From Streptomyces sp. NBC_00442 (GTDB taxonomy: Bacteria; Actinomycetota; Actinomycetes; Streptomycetales; Streptomycetaceae), in contig NZ_CP107918.1 of NCBI RefSeq assembly GCF_036014195.1, positions 2,480,001 to 2,544,000 of the forward strand: a DNA stretch of 64,000 nucleotides, read 5' to 3'. This document shows positions 49,169 to 60,779 of the stretch, piece by piece. A model generated the notes under the pieces. That model saw only the letters and a list, made by a program, of their open reading frames with translations, did no database searches and was not told the DNA's origin. A program made the translations under genes and the position numbers. Each line of letters starts with the position of its first letter. The first letter of the stretch is position 1.

Positions 49169-49275
49169 CGGCCCGGTCCACTCCGGCCCGGTCCGCTCCG
49201 GCCCGGTCCACTCCGGTCCGGCCCGCTCCGGCCCGGTCCGGTCCAGTCGGGTCCGGCCCGCTCCGGTCCGCTCCG
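49169..49275. repeat. Short tandem repeats of about 15 bases
   Basis: Degenerate copies of CTCCGGCCCGGTCC follow one another for about 107 bases between convergent genes. Another small repeat family (CCACAAGCC-like) follows to 49,370. Typical unstable intergenic DNA. No gene is seen in 49,149-49,395. Confidence 0.8.
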
Positions 49276-49395
49276 AGTACGCGTACGGGAGCAAGGCGGC
49301 GCCCCGGGCGGAAGCCCACAAGCCACGCACCCACAAGCCGTGCACTCGCAAGCCACGCCCCCACCCACCGCCGGCCCCGGCCCCGCGCCCGCCCC

Positions 49396-50154
49396 CTACC
49401 GTTCCGCCGCGGCCGCCACCATCGCCGCCCCCACGATCCCCGCGTTGTTCTGGAGCTCCGCCGGGACGATCTCGGCCGTGATGCCCTCGATCAGCGGGAT
49501 GAACTTGTCGGCCTTGCGGCTGACGCCGCCGCCGATGATGAACAGCTCGGGCGAGAACAGCATCTCCACGTGGGCCAGGTACTTCTGGACCCGGCGCGCC
49601 CAGTGCGGCCAGCTCAGGTCCTTGTCCTCCTTGACCTTGGTCGACGCGCGCTTCTCCGCCTCGTGGCCGTTGAGTTCCAGGTGGCCGAGCTCGGTGTTGG
49701 GGACGAGACGGCCGTCCACGAAGAGCGCGCTGCCGATCCCCGTACCGAAGGTCAGCAGGATCACCGTGCCGTTGCGGCCGCGGCCCGCGCCGAAGTTCAT
49801 CTCGGCCACACCCGCCGCGTCCGCGTCGTTCACGACCGTGACCGGCAGGCCGCCGAGGCGGTCGGCGACCAGGCGGGCCGCGTCGACGCCCACCCACTTC
49901 TCCGCCACGTTCGCGGCGGTCCGCACGGTGTTCGCGGTGACCACCCCGGGGAACGTCATGCCGACGGGGCCCGACCAGCCGAAGTGGCCGACCACCTCCG
50001 CGATGCCGTCCACGACCGCCTCCGGGGTCGCCGGATGCGGAGTCAGCACCTTGTGGCGCTCCTGCGCCACGTCCCCGCGGGCCAGATCGACCGGGGCACC
50101 TTTGATGCCGGTTCCGCCGACGTCCACTCCGAACACGTTCCTCATGGCGTTCAT
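49396..50154 (-). CDS. ppgK: Polyphosphate glucokinase (ROK family)
   Basis: The 252-residue enzyme has the ROK glucokinase pattern: FGVDVGGTGIKGAPVDL, a catalytic NDADAAG segment, ILLTFGTGIGSALF, and ELGHLELNGHEAEKRAS typical of actinobacterial polyphosphate-dependent forms. It phosphorylates glucose using polyphosphate or ATP. The start is taken at ATG 50152-50154. ATG 50143-50145 is possible. Confidence 0.9.
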   Translation of the reverse strand: MNAMRNVFGVDVGGTGIKGAPVDLARGDVAQERHKVLTPHPATPEAVVDGIAEVVGHFGWSGPVGMTFPGVVTANTVRTAANVAEKWVGVDAARLVADRLGGLPVTVVNDADAAGVAEMNFGAGRGRNGTVILLTFGTGIGSALFVDGRLVPNTELGHLELNGHEAEKRASTKVKEDKDLSWPHWARRVQKYLAHVEMLFSPELFIIGGGVSRKADKFIPLIEGITAEIVPAELQNNAGIVGAAMVAAAAER

Positions 50155-50192
50155 GAGATCCACGGTACGGGTGGACGGGCGGACCGGCGGGG

Positions 50193-51173
50193 CTACTCGC
50201 CCGAGAGCCCGGCCGCTTCGGCGCGCAGGTCGCGGCGGAGTTCCTTGGGGAGCGAGAAGGTGATCGACTCGTCGGCCGTCTTCACCGTCTCGACGTCGCC
50301 GTAACCGCGCTGGGCCAGCCATTCCAGGACGCCGTCCACCAGCACGTCCGGTACGGAGGCGCCCGAGGTCAGGCCGACCGTGGTGACGCCCTCGAGCCAG
50401 GCCTCGTCGATCTCGTCGGCGAAGTCCACCAGGTGGGCGGCGGGGGCGCCCGCGTCCAGGGCGACCTCGACCATGCGGATCGAGTTCGAGGAGTTCTTGG
50501 AGCCGACGACGATGACGAGCTGCGCGTCCTCGGCGAGCTTCTTCACGGCCACCTGGCGGTTCTGCGTGGCGTAGCAGATGTCGTCGCTGGGCGGCGAGAG
50601 CAGGTTGGGGAACTTGTTCTTGAGCGCGTCGACCGTCTCCATCGTCTCGTCGACGGAGAGCGTGGTCTGGGAGAGCCAGACGACCTTCGACTCGTCGCGG
50701 ACCTCGACGTTCGCCACGTCGTCCGGGCCGTCGACCAGGGTGATGTGGTCCGGGGCCTCGCCCGAGGTGCCGATGACCTCTTCGTGGCCCTCGTGGCCGA
50801 TCAGGAGGATGTCGTAGTCCTCCTTCGCGTACCGCACGGCTTCCTTGTGGACCTTGGTGACCAGCGGGCACGTGGCGTCGATGGTGGCGAGCTTGCGCTC
50901 GGCGGCCTCCGCGTGGACGGTCGGGGCGACACCGTGCGCGGAGAACATCACGATGGAGCCCTCGGGCACCTCCGCGGTCCGCTCGACGAAGATCGCGCCC
51001 TTCTTCTCCAGGGTCTGCACGACGTACTTGTTGTGGACGATCTCGTGCCGGACGTAGATGGGCGCCCCGTACTGCTCCAGGGCCTTCTCCACGGCGATCA
51101 CGGCACGGTCCACGCCCGCGCAGTAGCCGCGGGGAGCGGCGAGCAGGACCCGGCGGGCAGCTGTAGCAGTCAT
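50193..51173 (-). CDS. ispH: 4-hydroxy-3-methylbut-2-enyl diphosphate reductase
   Basis: The 326-residue iron-sulfur enzyme of the MEP isoprenoid pathway. The three cluster Cys are visible in [24 protein letters not shown] and [11 protein letters not shown], along with [10 protein letters not shown] and the EIVHNKYVV His motif. It catalyses the last step to IPP and DMAPP. Start at ATG 51171-51173. Confidence 0.94.
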   Translation of the reverse strand: MTATAARRVLLAAPRGYCAGVDRAVIAVEKALEQYGAPIYVRHEIVHNKYVVQTLEKKGAIFVERTAEVPEGSIVMFSAHGVAPTVHAEAAERKLATIDATCPLVTKVHKEAVRYAKEDYDILLIGHEGHEEVIGTSGEAPDHITLVDGPDDVANVEVRDESKVVWLSQTTLSVDETMETVDALKNKFPNLLSPPSDDICYATQNRQVAVKKLAEDAQLVIVVGSKNSSNSIRMVEVALDAGAPAAHLVDFADEIDEAWLEGVTTVGLTSGASVPDVLVDGVLEWLAQRGYGDVETVKTADESITFSLPKELRRDLRAEAAGLSGE

Positions 51174-51383
51174 GCCGTCCATGGTAGGGGCACGCGCCGA
51201 CAGCCCCGCCGCACCCGTCGACCGCCCGGCCCGGCGACCGCCGGGTCCGTCAACCGTCCGACCCGGCAGGTCAAGCGTCCGACCCGCCGATGAAGCGACC
51301 CTTCGCACCGGCCCGGGTGCGCCCCTGCGCCCGACTGGCTTGCCCGGCGGGCCAAAGGGCGCCCGGCCGGTGAGACTGGCCGC

Positions 51384-52814
51384 ATGAGTGGCGTACGAGG
51401 GGAACGCGAGCAGCACGCGGACGACGTGGCCGAGGAGGCCGGGCAGCTGCGGCGGAGCCTCGGGTTCCGGGACCTGGTGGTCTACGGGCTGCTCTTCATC
51501 GCGCCCATGGCCCCGGTCGGCATCTTCGGCACCCTGGACGCCAAGTCGCACGGCGCGGTCGCCCTGGTCTACCTGGTGGCGACCGTCGCCATGGGGTTCA
51601 CCGCGTACAGCTACGCGCAGATGGTGCGGGTCGTGCCGCTGGCCGGATCGGTGTTCGCGTACGCGCGCAAGGCGCTCGGCGAGGGGCCGGGATTCATCGC
51701 CGGGTGGATGGCGATGCTCGACTACCTGCTCATCCCGGCCGTCGCCTACCTCTTCTCCGGCATCGCGATGAACTCCCTGGTCCCGTCGGTCTCGCGCTGG
51801 GTGTGGACGGCGCTCGCCGTGGTGCTCACCACCCTCCTGAACCTGTGGGGCGTGCGGGCCGCGGCCCGGGTCGGCTTCGCGGTGCTGGCCATGGAGATCG
51901 TGGTGCTGCTCGTCTTCGTCGTGTCCGCGGTGGTCGTGCTCGTACGGGACGGGGCGCAGCGCGGCTGGCTCTCGCCGCTGAGCGGGGACGCCGGGTTCAC
52001 GCTCGGCGCGGTCCTCGGCGCGGTGTCCGTCGCCGTCCTGTCGTACCTGGGCTTCGACGCGATCGCGACGTTCGCCGAGGAGGTGACCGGGGGTTCGGCG
52101 AAGGTGGCGCGGGCCGTGCTGTTCTGCCTGGTCCTCGCCGGGTCCCTGTTCATCGTGCAGTCCTATCTGGCGGCGCTGCTCGAACCGATGTCGTCGGCGC
52201 AGCTGGCGGCCGATCCGGTCAAGCAGGGTTCGGCCTTCTACGACACCGTGGAGACCTCGGTCGGCGGCTGGCTGCACACCCTGGTGGCGGTCAGCAAGGC
52301 GATCGGTGCGGCGTTCGCCGCGCTCGCCGGGCAGGCCGCGGCGGGCCGGCTCGTCTTCGCGATGGCCCGCGACCGGCGGCTGCCCCGCGTCCTGTCGCAC
52401 ACCGGCTCCGGGGTGCCGCGGCCCGCGCTGCTGCTCGCCGCGGTGGTCACGCTGGTCGCCGCGGTGTGGGCGGCCCGGCGCGACGACGGCATGGACCACC
52501 TCGTCTCGGTCGTCGACATGGGCGCGCTGACCGCGTTCTTCCTGCTGCACGTCTCGGTGATCGCCTGGTACGCGGTGCGCCGCATGGAGGGCGCCTTCAG
52601 CTGGCTGAGCCATGTGGTGGTGCCGGTGCTCGGCGCGGCCGTCATCGTCGCGGTGGTCTGGGAGGCGACGGCCACCGCCCAGCTGGTCGGTCTCGGCTGG
52701 CTCGCGGTGGGCCTGGTGGTGCTCGCCATGCAGTGGGGCCGCCGCTCGGGCCCCGGCCCCGGCCCGGACTCCGAGCCGCCCGCGCGGGGCGGAAGTGTCG
52801 GTGGCGCGGGCTAG
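51384..52814 (+). CDS. APC-family amino acid permease
   Basis: The 476-residue protein has about 12 membrane helices. It contains [19 protein letters not shown] (first helix with the substrate-binding break), a [20 protein letters not shown] segment, and [14 protein letters not shown] typical of helix 6 of APC transporters. The substrate cannot be read. ATG 51384. Confidence 0.9.
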   Translation: MSGVRGEREQHADDVAEEAGQLRRSLGFRDLVVYGLLFIAPMAPVGIFGTLDAKSHGAVALVYLVATVAMGFTAYSYAQMVRVVPLAGSVFAYARKALGEGPGFIAGWMAMLDYLLIPAVAYLFSGIAMNSLVPSVSRWVWTALAVVLTTLLNLWGVRAAARVGFAVLAMEIVVLLVFVVSAVVVLVRDGAQRGWLSPLSGDAGFTLGAVLGAVSVAVLSYLGFDAIATFAEEVTGGSAKVARAVLFCLVLAGSLFIVQSYLAALLEPMSSAQLAADPVKQGSAFYDTVETSVGGWLHTLVAVSKAIGAAFAALAGQAAAGRLVFAMARDRRLPRVLSHTGSGVPRPALLLAAVVTLVAAVWAARRDDGMDHLVSVVDMGALTAFFLLHVSVIAWYAVRRMEGAFSWLSHVVVPVLGAAVIVAVVWEATATAQLVGLGWLAVGLVVLAMQWGRRSGPGPGPDSEPPARGGSVGGAG

Positions 52815-52823
52815 CCTGCGTAC

Positions 52824-54038
52824 ATGGCTCTGAATACGAGTGCGGACGCGCCGCTCCCGGTCGGCGAGGTGTCGCGCCTCATCGGGGGGTGGATCAACCG
52901 TCTCGGGGCGGTCTGGGTGGAGGGGCAGATCACCCAGCTCTCGCGGCGGCCCGGCGCGGGCGTGGTCTTCCTGACCCTGCGCGATCCCTCGCACGACATC
53001 TCGGTGGGCGTCACCTGCTACCGCCAGGTCTTCGACGCGGTCGCCGACGTGGTGTCCGAGGGTGCGCGCGTCGTCGTCCACGCGAAGCCCGAGTGGTACG
53101 CGCCGCGCGGCCAGCTCTCGCTGCGGGCGGTGGAGATAAAGCCGGTCGGCATCGGTGAACTGCTCGCCAGACTGGAGCAGTTGAAGCGGAGCCTGGCGGC
53201 GGAGGGGCTGTTCGCCCTGGACCGCAAGCGTCCGCTGCCCTTCCTGCCGCAGCTGGTCGGGCTCGTCGTGGGCCGCGCCTCCGCGGCCGAGCGCGACGTC
53301 CTGGAGAACGCGCGGCGGCGCTGGCCCGCGGTCCGTTTCGAGGTGCGCAACGTGGCGGTGCAGGGGGTGCACGCGGTGCCGCAGGTCGTCCGGGCGGTGC
53401 AGGAGCTCGACGAGCTGCCGGAGGTGGACGTGATCATCGTGGCGCGGGGCGGCGGCAGCGTGGAGGACCTGCTCCCGTTCTCGGACGAGGAGCTCGTGCG
53501 GGCGGTCGGCCGGTGTCGTACGCCGGTGGTGTCGGCGATCGGGCACGAGCCGGACGCCCCGCTCCTCGACCTGGTCGCGGACGTGCGGGCATCCACGCCG
53601 ACGGACGCGGCGAAGAAGGTCGTACCGGACGTCGGCGAGGAGCTGGACCGGGTCCGGCTGCTGCGGGACCGCGCGCGGCGCCATGTCGTGGGCCTCGTCG
53701 ACCGCGAGGAGCGGGGGCTTGCGGGGGTGCTCGGGAGGCCCTGGATGGAGCGGCCCCAGCGGATGGTGGACGACCGGGCGGACGAGGTGGACGCGCTGCT
53801 GCACCGCTCGCGCCGGGTGCTCGGCCACCTCCTGGACCGGGCCGACTCCGAGCTCTCGCACACCCACGCCCGGGTGGTGGGGCTCTCCCCCGCGGCGACG
53901 CTGGAGCGGGGGTACGCGGTGCTCCAGCGGGCGGGCGGCGAGGTGGTCCGCTCCTCCGGGGAGGTCGAGCCCGGGGAGGAGCTGCGGGCGCGGGTCGCCG
54001 AGGGCGAGCTGCATGTCACTGTCGTACCGCGGACATAG
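52824..54038 (+). CDS. xseA: Exodeoxyribonuclease VII large subunit
   Basis: The 404-residue protein has an N-terminal OB fold ([20 protein letters not shown]), [41 protein letters not shown] and [20 protein letters not shown], the catalytic-core motifs. It degrades single-stranded DNA with the small subunit. ATG 52824. Confidence 0.93.
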   Translation: MALNTSADAPLPVGEVSRLIGGWINRLGAVWVEGQITQLSRRPGAGVVFLTLRDPSHDISVGVTCYRQVFDAVADVVSEGARVVVHAKPEWYAPRGQLSLRAVEIKPVGIGELLARLEQLKRSLAAEGLFALDRKRPLPFLPQLVGLVVGRASAAERDVLENARRRWPAVRFEVRNVAVQGVHAVPQVVRAVQELDELPEVDVIIVARGGGSVEDLLPFSDEELVRAVGRCRTPVVSAIGHEPDAPLLDLVADVRASTPTDAAKKVVPDVGEELDRVRLLRDRARRHVVGLVDREERGLAGVLGRPWMERPQRMVDDRADEVDALLHRSRRVLGHLLDRADSELSHTHARVVGLSPAATLERGYAVLQRAGGEVVRSSGEVEPGEELRARVAEGELHVTVVPRT

Positions 54039-54048
54039 GGTGGAGCGC

Positions 54049-54279
54049 ATGGCCAAGACGGACGAGGCGGCGTCGGGTGACGCGGCACTGGGGTACGAGC
54101 AGGCGCGGGACGAGCTGATCGAGGTCGTACGGCGCCTTGAGGCGGGGGGTACGACGCTGGAGGAGTCCCTTGCGCTCTGGGAGCGGGGGGAGGAGCTGGC
54201 CAAGGTGTGCCGGCGCTGGCTGGAGGGCGCCCGCGCCCGCCTCGACGCCGCCCTGACCGCCCCCTCCGACGAAGCCTGA
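54049..54279 (+). CDS. xseB: Exodeoxyribonuclease VII small subunit
   Basis: The 76-residue helical protein starts at ATG 54049, 11 bases after xseA. It has the typical [20 protein letters not shown], then [18 protein letters not shown]. It caps the large subunit. Confidence 0.92.
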   Translation: MAKTDEAASGDAALGYEQARDELIEVVRRLEAGGTTLEESLALWERGEELAKVCRRWLEGARARLDAALTAPSDEA

Positions 54280-54420
54280 CCCCCTCAACCCCCTGGGGCT
54301 CCGCCCCAGACTCCGTAGCGCGTCGTAGGGCGCTCGTCCTCGATCTCCCCCAATGCCTCAAGGGCCCCGGGGGGACCCATGACGGGCTGAAGATGCCCAT
54401 GCCGCCCGGCACCGAGTAGT

Positions 54421-54545
54421 TGCGGCGCGCGGGGAACTGCGCGGGAGGCGGGGCACGGTCCGCGGGCAAAAGGGGGTTTGGGGGCGCGGGGAACTGCGCG
54501 GGGAACTGCGCGAGCAGCCACGCACGGCCCGCATCCGAAGGCGCA
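54421..54545. repeat. Intergenic GGGGAACTGCGCG repeats
   Basis: GGGGAACTGCGCG occurs three times (near 54430, 54490 and 54502) with a GCAGCCACGC-like tail. This is a common Streptomyces intergenic element. The gap 54,280-54,652 also has a hairpin with GGGGCTCCGCCCC-type arms and an AT-rich promoter zone near 54,585. No gene. Confidence 0.65.
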
Positions 54546-54652
54546 CCCCCTGTGACCCTGATCACCCACTGCCGCATTTAGTTGAAAGTTAACCTAAACC
54601 TGCCGTACCGTCGGAGACATCGGTTGATCAGTAGCCCGGAAGGTAATTCCAG

Positions 54653-55243
54653 ATGTCTCTCGTTCTTGACCCCGCCGCGCAGGACCTCCTCTTCCGCGAG
54701 GCCCGCACCGCCAACACGTTCACCGACGAGCCGGTGACCGACGAGCAGGTCCAGGCGATCTACGACTTGGTCAAGTACGGCCCGACCGCCTTCAACCAGT
54801 CGCCCCTGCGCGTCACCCTGGTCCGCTCCCCCGAGGCCCGCGAGCGCCTGGTCAAGCACATGGCCGAGGGTAACCGCCCGAAGACCGCCGCGGCCCCGCT
54901 TGTCGCGATCCTCTCCGCCGACAACGAGTTCCACGAGGAACTGCCGACCCTCTTCCCCCACTTCCCCGCCGCCAAGGACGCCTTCTTCTCGGAGCGCCCG
55001 GTCCGCGAGGGTGCGGCCCTGTTCAACTCCGCGCTGCAGGCCGCGTACTTCATCGTCGGCGTCCGCGCCGCCGGCCTGGCCGCCGGCCCGATGACGGGTT
55101 ACGACGCCGCCGGCGTCCAGAAGGAGTTCCTGGACGACGACCACACCCCGCTGATGGTCGTCAACATCGGCAAGCCCGGCGACGACGCGTGGTTCCCGCG
55201 CAGCCCGCGCCTCGCTTACGAGGACGTCGTGACCACGGTCTGA
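54653..55243 (+). CDS. Malonic semialdehyde reductase-like nitroreductase
   Basis: The 196-residue flavoprotein has the RutE-type pattern: LLFREARTANTFTDEPVTDE, YGPTAFNQSPLRVTLV and HTPLMVVNIGKPG. It would reduce a semialdehyde or similar substrate with NAD(P)H. ATG 54653 follows GGAAGGTAATTCCAG. Confidence 0.88.
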   Translation: MSLVLDPAAQDLLFREARTANTFTDEPVTDEQVQAIYDLVKYGPTAFNQSPLRVTLVRSPEARERLVKHMAEGNRPKTAAAPLVAILSADNEFHEELPTLFPHFPAAKDAFFSERPVREGAALFNSALQAAYFIVGVRAAGLAAGPMTGYDAAGVQKEFLDDDHTPLMVVNIGKPGDDAWFPRSPRLAYEDVVTTV

Positions 55244-55297
55244 GCGACGCCTGAGCGGCGTCTGAGCGGCGACTGAGCCACGGACCGCTCACAGACG

Positions 55298-55344
55298 TAC
55301 GGCGAGGGCCGCCGCACCCACCCGGTGCGGCGGCCCTCGCCGTA
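55298..55344. terminator. Perfect 21-bp bidirectional terminator
   Basis: TACGGCGAGGGCCGCC and the complementary GGCGGCCCTCGCCGTA continue to 21 paired bases around a 5-base loop, between convergent genes. Confidence 0.85.
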
Positions 55345-55359
55345 TGTGTCCTGCCCGCG

Positions 55360-55902
55360 TCAGACCGTCGTCTTCTTCGACTCCAGCGCCCCCGCCATCA
55401 CCACCAGCTGCTCGTACGGCGCCGTGCCCGTGACCACCGTGGTGGAGGCCTTGTCCTGGCGGACCAGCGCGTCGTACTTGGGGCCGTCCCAGAACGTCCA
55501 GGTCGCTCCGGCGATCTGCTGCGTCTTCTCGGTCCTCTTCGCCCTCTTGCTGACCTCGGTCACGAACTTCTCCGAGGGCGCGGTCGACTGCTCGACGGCG
55601 ATGTACTGCTCCTCGGGGTCGAGGAAGCCCAGGTGCCAGGCGTTGTCCTTGGTTCCGTCGTACGAGACCGAGGTCGCCTTCCACTTGTCCTGGTCGGGCA
55701 GGCCGACCGGGGCCGCCACCGGATAGGGCGCGGCCCGGCGCACGGTCGTGAGCTCGACCGTGTAGTTGACCGCCTTGAGCGGGGGAGCGTCCGATTCGTC
55801 GTGCGGGATGAACACATAGATCACAGCCGCCGCGATGCCGATCACCGCCAGCGACTGCAGCATGTTCCGGACTGTCTGCTTGCTGCTGCGCGTTCCTGCC
55901 AC
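55360..55902 (-). CDS. DUF4245 membrane-anchored protein
   Basis: The 180-residue protein from GTG 55900-55902 has one membrane helix (LAVIGIAAAVIYVFIPH) and a secreted domain with TWTFWDGPKYDALVRQD typical of DUF4245. Function unknown. Conserved beside glpX in actinobacteria. Confidence 0.82.
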   Translation of the reverse strand: MAGTRSSKQTVRNMLQSLAVIGIAAAVIYVFIPHDESDAPPLKAVNYTVELTTVRRAAPYPVAAPVGLPDQDKWKATSVSYDGTKDNAWHLGFLDPEEQYIAVEQSTAPSEKFVTEVSKRAKRTEKTQQIAGATWTFWDGPKYDALVRQDKASTTVVTGTAPYEQLVVMAGALESKKTTV

Positions 55903-56028
55903 GACCCTATGTTCTCAGGTCATGTCGGCGCTCATACGTGGGCCCCTCTGCTCAATTTGTCGACGTGCCGATAGAGTCCTAGCACCCTCTTACCTTGCGG
56001 CCGTCGCCGTACAGAAAGGTGCGCTCCG

Positions 56029-57060
56029 ATGACCGAGCATCATCTGCCGTCCGAACTCGAGGTCTCCCCCGAGGCTCCCGACCGCAACCTGGCCCTTGAA
56101 CTGGTCCGGGTCACCGAGGCCGCCGCCATGGCCGCCGGCCGCTGGGTCGGCCGCGGGGACAAGATCGGCGCGGACGGCGCCGCGGTCAACGCCATGCGGA
56201 CCCTCGTCTCCACCGTCTCGATGAACGGCATCGTCGTCATCGGTGAGGGCGAGAAGGACGAGGCCCCCATGCTCTACAACGGGGAGCGCATCGGCGACGG
56301 CACCGGCGCGGAGGTCGACATCGCCGTCGACCCCATCGACGGCACCACCCTGAACGCCAAGGGCATGCCGAACGCGATCGCCGTGCTCGCCGCCGCCGAC
56401 CGCGGCGCCATGTTCGACCCGTCCGCGGTGTTCTACATGGACAAGCTGGTCACCGGCCCCGAGGCCGCCGACTTCGTCGACATCAACGCCCCGGTATCGG
56501 TGAACATCCGCCGGGTCGCCAAGGCCAAGAACTCCTCGCCCGAGGACGTCACCGTGGTCATCCTGGACCGCCCCCGCCACGAGGGCATCGTCAAGGAGAT
56601 CCGCGAGACCGGCGCGCGCATCAAGTTCATCTCGGACGGCGACGTCGCCGGTTCGATCATGGCCGTGCGCGAAGGCACCGGCGTCGACCTGCTCATGGGC
56701 ATCGGCGGCACCCCCGAGGGCATCATCTCGGCGTGCGCGATCAAGTGCCTGGGCGGTGTGATCCAGGGCAAGCTGTGGCCCAAGGACGAGGCCGAGCGTC
56801 AGCGGGCGATCGACGCCGGGCACGACCTGGACCGTACGCTCTCCACGGACGACCTGGTCAGCGGCGACAACGTGTTCTTCGTGGCCACGGGCATCACCGA
56901 CGGCGAGCTCCTGCGCGGGGTGCGCTACCGCGGGGAGACCGCTACCACCCAGTCGCTCGTCATGCGCTCCAAGTCGGGCACCATCCGCCAGATCGACTCC
57001 ACGCACCGCCTGTCCAAGCTGCGCGCGTACAGCGCGATCGACTTCGACCGGGCCAAGTAG
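56029..57060 (+). CDS. glpX: Fructose-1,6-bisphosphatase class II
   Basis: The 343-residue enzyme has [29 protein letters not shown] with the metal-binding Asp residues, and [10 protein letters not shown] and [15 protein letters not shown]. It makes fructose 6-phosphate for gluconeogenesis. ATG 56029 follows AAAGGTGCGCTCCG. Confidence 0.94.
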   Translation: MTEHHLPSELEVSPEAPDRNLALELVRVTEAAAMAAGRWVGRGDKIGADGAAVNAMRTLVSTVSMNGIVVIGEGEKDEAPMLYNGERIGDGTGAEVDIAVDPIDGTTLNAKGMPNAIAVLAAADRGAMFDPSAVFYMDKLVTGPEAADFVDINAPVSVNIRRVAKAKNSSPEDVTVVILDRPRHEGIVKEIRETGARIKFISDGDVAGSIMAVREGTGVDLLMGIGGTPEGIISACAIKCLGGVIQGKLWPKDEAERQRAIDAGHDLDRTLSTDDLVSGDNVFFVATGITDGELLRGVRYRGETATTQSLVMRSKSGTIRQIDSTHRLSKLRAYSAIDFDRAK

Positions 57061-57124
57061 CCCCGGAAGCACGGCAGTTGAGCAGTTCGGCAGTTCAGTA
57101 GTTTGACAGTTCGACAGCTCGTAC

Positions 57125-57174
57125 GTGAATGAAGGGGCGTCCCCGTTGTGCGGCGGGGGCACCCCTTCACTCAC
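57125..57174. terminator. Terminator between glpX and the WhiB-like gene
   Basis: GTGAATGAAGGGG and CCCCTTCACTCAC pair with one mismatch. The preceding 57,072-57,121 holds six or more short CAGTT repeats. Confidence 0.7.
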
Positions 57175-57180
57175 GCAGAG

Positions 57181-57534
57181 CTACGCGGCGGACGCGGACT
57201 TCTTCAGGTCGACCTCGCGCCGCCGGCGGCGGGCGATCACGACGCGGCGCTCGGCCGCCGTCAGGCCGCCCCAGACCCCGTACGGCTCGGGCATGAGCAG
57301 GGCGTGCTCGCGGCACTCCACCATGACCGGACAGCGGGCACAGACGCGCTTGGCCGCTTCCTCGCGGGAGAGCCGCGCGGCCGTCGGTTCCTTCGAGGGG
57401 GCGAAGAACAGGCCCGCCTCGTCCCGGCGGCAGACCGCCTCGGCGTGCCACGGACCCGCCTGGTCCTCCCTGGCTTGACCACGCTGCGGCGGAACGGCGG
57501 CGACCTGCAGGGGATGATGCGGCGGATGCAGCAC
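57181..57534 (-). CDS. WhiB-family iron-sulfur regulator
   Basis: The 117-residue protein has the four Cys of WhiB proteins (AVCRRDEAGLFF, then VCARCPVMVEC), the PYGVWGGLTAAER turn and a basic C-terminus (VIARRRRREVDLKK) for DNA binding. The position beside glpX fits the WblI group, inferred from neighbourhood only. Start ATG 57532-57534. Confidence 0.9.
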   Translation of the reverse strand: MLHPPHHPLQVAAVPPQRGQAREDQAGPWHAEAVCRRDEAGLFFAPSKEPTAARLSREEAAKRVCARCPVMVECREHALLMPEPYGVWGGLTAAERRVVIARRRRREVDLKKSASAA

Positions 57535-57685
57535 GGTCTACTCCTGACGACGGCTTCGCGAGCGAGCGACGATGGCACAGTCCCTACCCGCTGTACGCGG
57601 GCCTATGCACTGAGTTCCGACAAGCGGAACTCCGCTCGGGCGCCCGATGGCCTGAACCCGCCGTCGCCTCAGGCCGGTTCCGCGG

Positions 57686-58384
57686 TCAGGATTCGAGCCG
57701 CTTGCGCAGCCGCTGATGCAGGTCGGCGATGAGCTTGCCCCGCTTCGGCTTGGCCTCGATGTTGCCGAAGACCGAATATCCATGGACGACGACGACCGGC
57801 GCCTCGGGATCGTCGGACTCCAGGGTGTGCACCTCGAAGTTGCCGAAAATTCCGGTGCCGCTGCCGCGCAGGCTCAGATTTTCCGGGACCCGCACCTCCA
57901 CATTGCCGAAAATCGCGGTCGCGTTGATGACGGTCAGGCGCTGCTCGAAGAGCGCCTCGGTGAGGTCGATCTCCACGCTGCCGAAGAGGGAGAAGACGTT
58001 GGTGCGCCGGCCGACGCGCCAGCGACCCTTGCGGGTGGAGGCGGAGAACACGGCGACGAGGTTCTCGGCGTCGACCGGCGCGTCCGTCTCCGCCGTCTCG
58101 CGCGGGGCGGGGGCGGCCGCCGCGCGGGGGCGGGCGCCGCTCGCGGGCAAGTCCTTGACCAGCGGCTCCAGTTCGGCCACGGTCTTGGCGCGGTAGACCG
58201 CGTCGATCCGCTCGGAGTGCTCGGCCGCGTCCAGGCGCCCCTCGGCCAGCGCGTCGCGCAGGATGTCGGCGATCCGGTCCCGGTCGGCGTCGGAGGCCCG
58301 CAGCGCCGGGGGCTCGGCGTGCTGGGTGAGGTCGGCCTTCACGGGCTTGGCGGGCTCCGCCTTGGCGTGCTTTTCGAGGTCCAC
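57686..58384 (-). CDS. DUF1707 / LiaF-like cell-envelope response protein
   Basis: The 232-residue protein begins with a DUF1707 domain (RASDADRDRIADILRDALAE, then GRLDAAEHSERIDAV), an Ala/Pro linker, and a C-terminal LiaF-like beta domain (NVFSLFGSVEIDLTEA, ATAIFGNVEVRVPENL). GTG 58382-58384. Related proteins are linked to cell-wall stress signalling. Confidence 0.85.
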   Translation of the reverse strand: MDLEKHAKAEPAKPVKADLTQHAEPPALRASDADRDRIADILRDALAEGRLDAAEHSERIDAVYRAKTVAELEPLVKDLPASGARPRAAAAPAPRETAETDAPVDAENLVAVFSASTRKGRWRVGRRTNVFSLFGSVEIDLTEALFEQRLTVINATAIFGNVEVRVPENLSLRGSGTGIFGNFEVHTLESDDPEAPVVVVHGYSVFGNIEAKPKRGKLIADLHQRLRKRLES

Positions 58385-58618
58385 GGAGGCAGCGTACCCA
58401 AACGCGATAGATCGCGACTAGTCGCGGGAGGGTGCGAGCTCGGCCACCGAGCCGTCCCGGCCACGGACCCGCCCCGGCCAAGGGCCGGCCATCGGCCACG
58501 GGCCCGCCCCGCAACTGAGCCTTACCTCACAGGAACGGCGCCCACGGCGCGGCATACGCTGGAGGGCGCTGTGCCAATGGAGGTCCAGCAGCTGTCTGCC
58601 GAGTGAGGAATGGCCGCA

Positions 58619-60283
<1,665 letters not shown>

Positions 60284-60451
60284 TCCGACACCGGCCCGGT
60301 CCGGCACCGGCCCCCCGCAAACCGGTGGGCGAATAGGGTCCAAAGGCCCTAAGGGCCTGGTGAATTGGCCGCCTATCCTGGCATGTGTCCGCAATCGCAC
60401 CGGCCGCCGCGATCGGCCGGTGCGGTTCAACCACCAGGAGGGGTGGCTCAG

Positions 60452-60757
60452 TTGGGGTGGTTCAGCGAGCCCGGCGGGTTACTCGCGGGGCTCGAACGGT
60501 CCTTGCTCCGGCGGCGCCGCGCGAAGGCCTCGCCGACGGCCGCCGCGATGATCGGCGCGGCCGGGCGCGTGGTCACCCCGATTCCCCGGGGCGGCTACGG
60601 CGAGGTCGTCTTCTGTGTCCACGGCCGGCCGCTCAAGTACGCGGCGCGGGCCCGCGTCCCGCTCGACTCCGGCGCGCGTGTGCGGGTGTCGGCGGCCCTG
60701 TCCCCCTCCGCCATCGAGGTGGCGCGCCTCGGCCCCGCCGCGGACGCGTGTCCGTGA
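60452..60757 (+). CDS. Small protein with NfeD-like OB part
   Basis: The roughly 101-residue protein from TTG 60452 (AGGAGGGGTGG upstream) starts with GWFSEPGGLLAGLERSLLRR and ends with a small beta domain (AAGRVVTPIPRGGYGEVVFC, ARVPLDSGARVRVSAALSPS) like NfeD C-terminal domains. GTG 60443 is an alternative start. Conserved next to fumarase in Streptomyces. Function unknown. Confidence 0.65.
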   Translation: MGWFSEPGGLLAGLERSLLRRRRAKASPTAAAMIGAAGRVVTPIPRGGYGEVVFCVHGRPLKYAARARVPLDSGARVRVSAALSPSAIEVARLGPAADACP

Positions 60758-60779
60758 CGGGGCCGGGTTTCCGTGCCGG

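Noticed and set aside
50193..54203. A 1,336-residue open frame on the minus strand
   Set aside because: It is the ispH frame extended through the opposite strand of the permease and xseA genes. The extension is Arg/His/Pro-rich, as expected for high-GC shadow frames.
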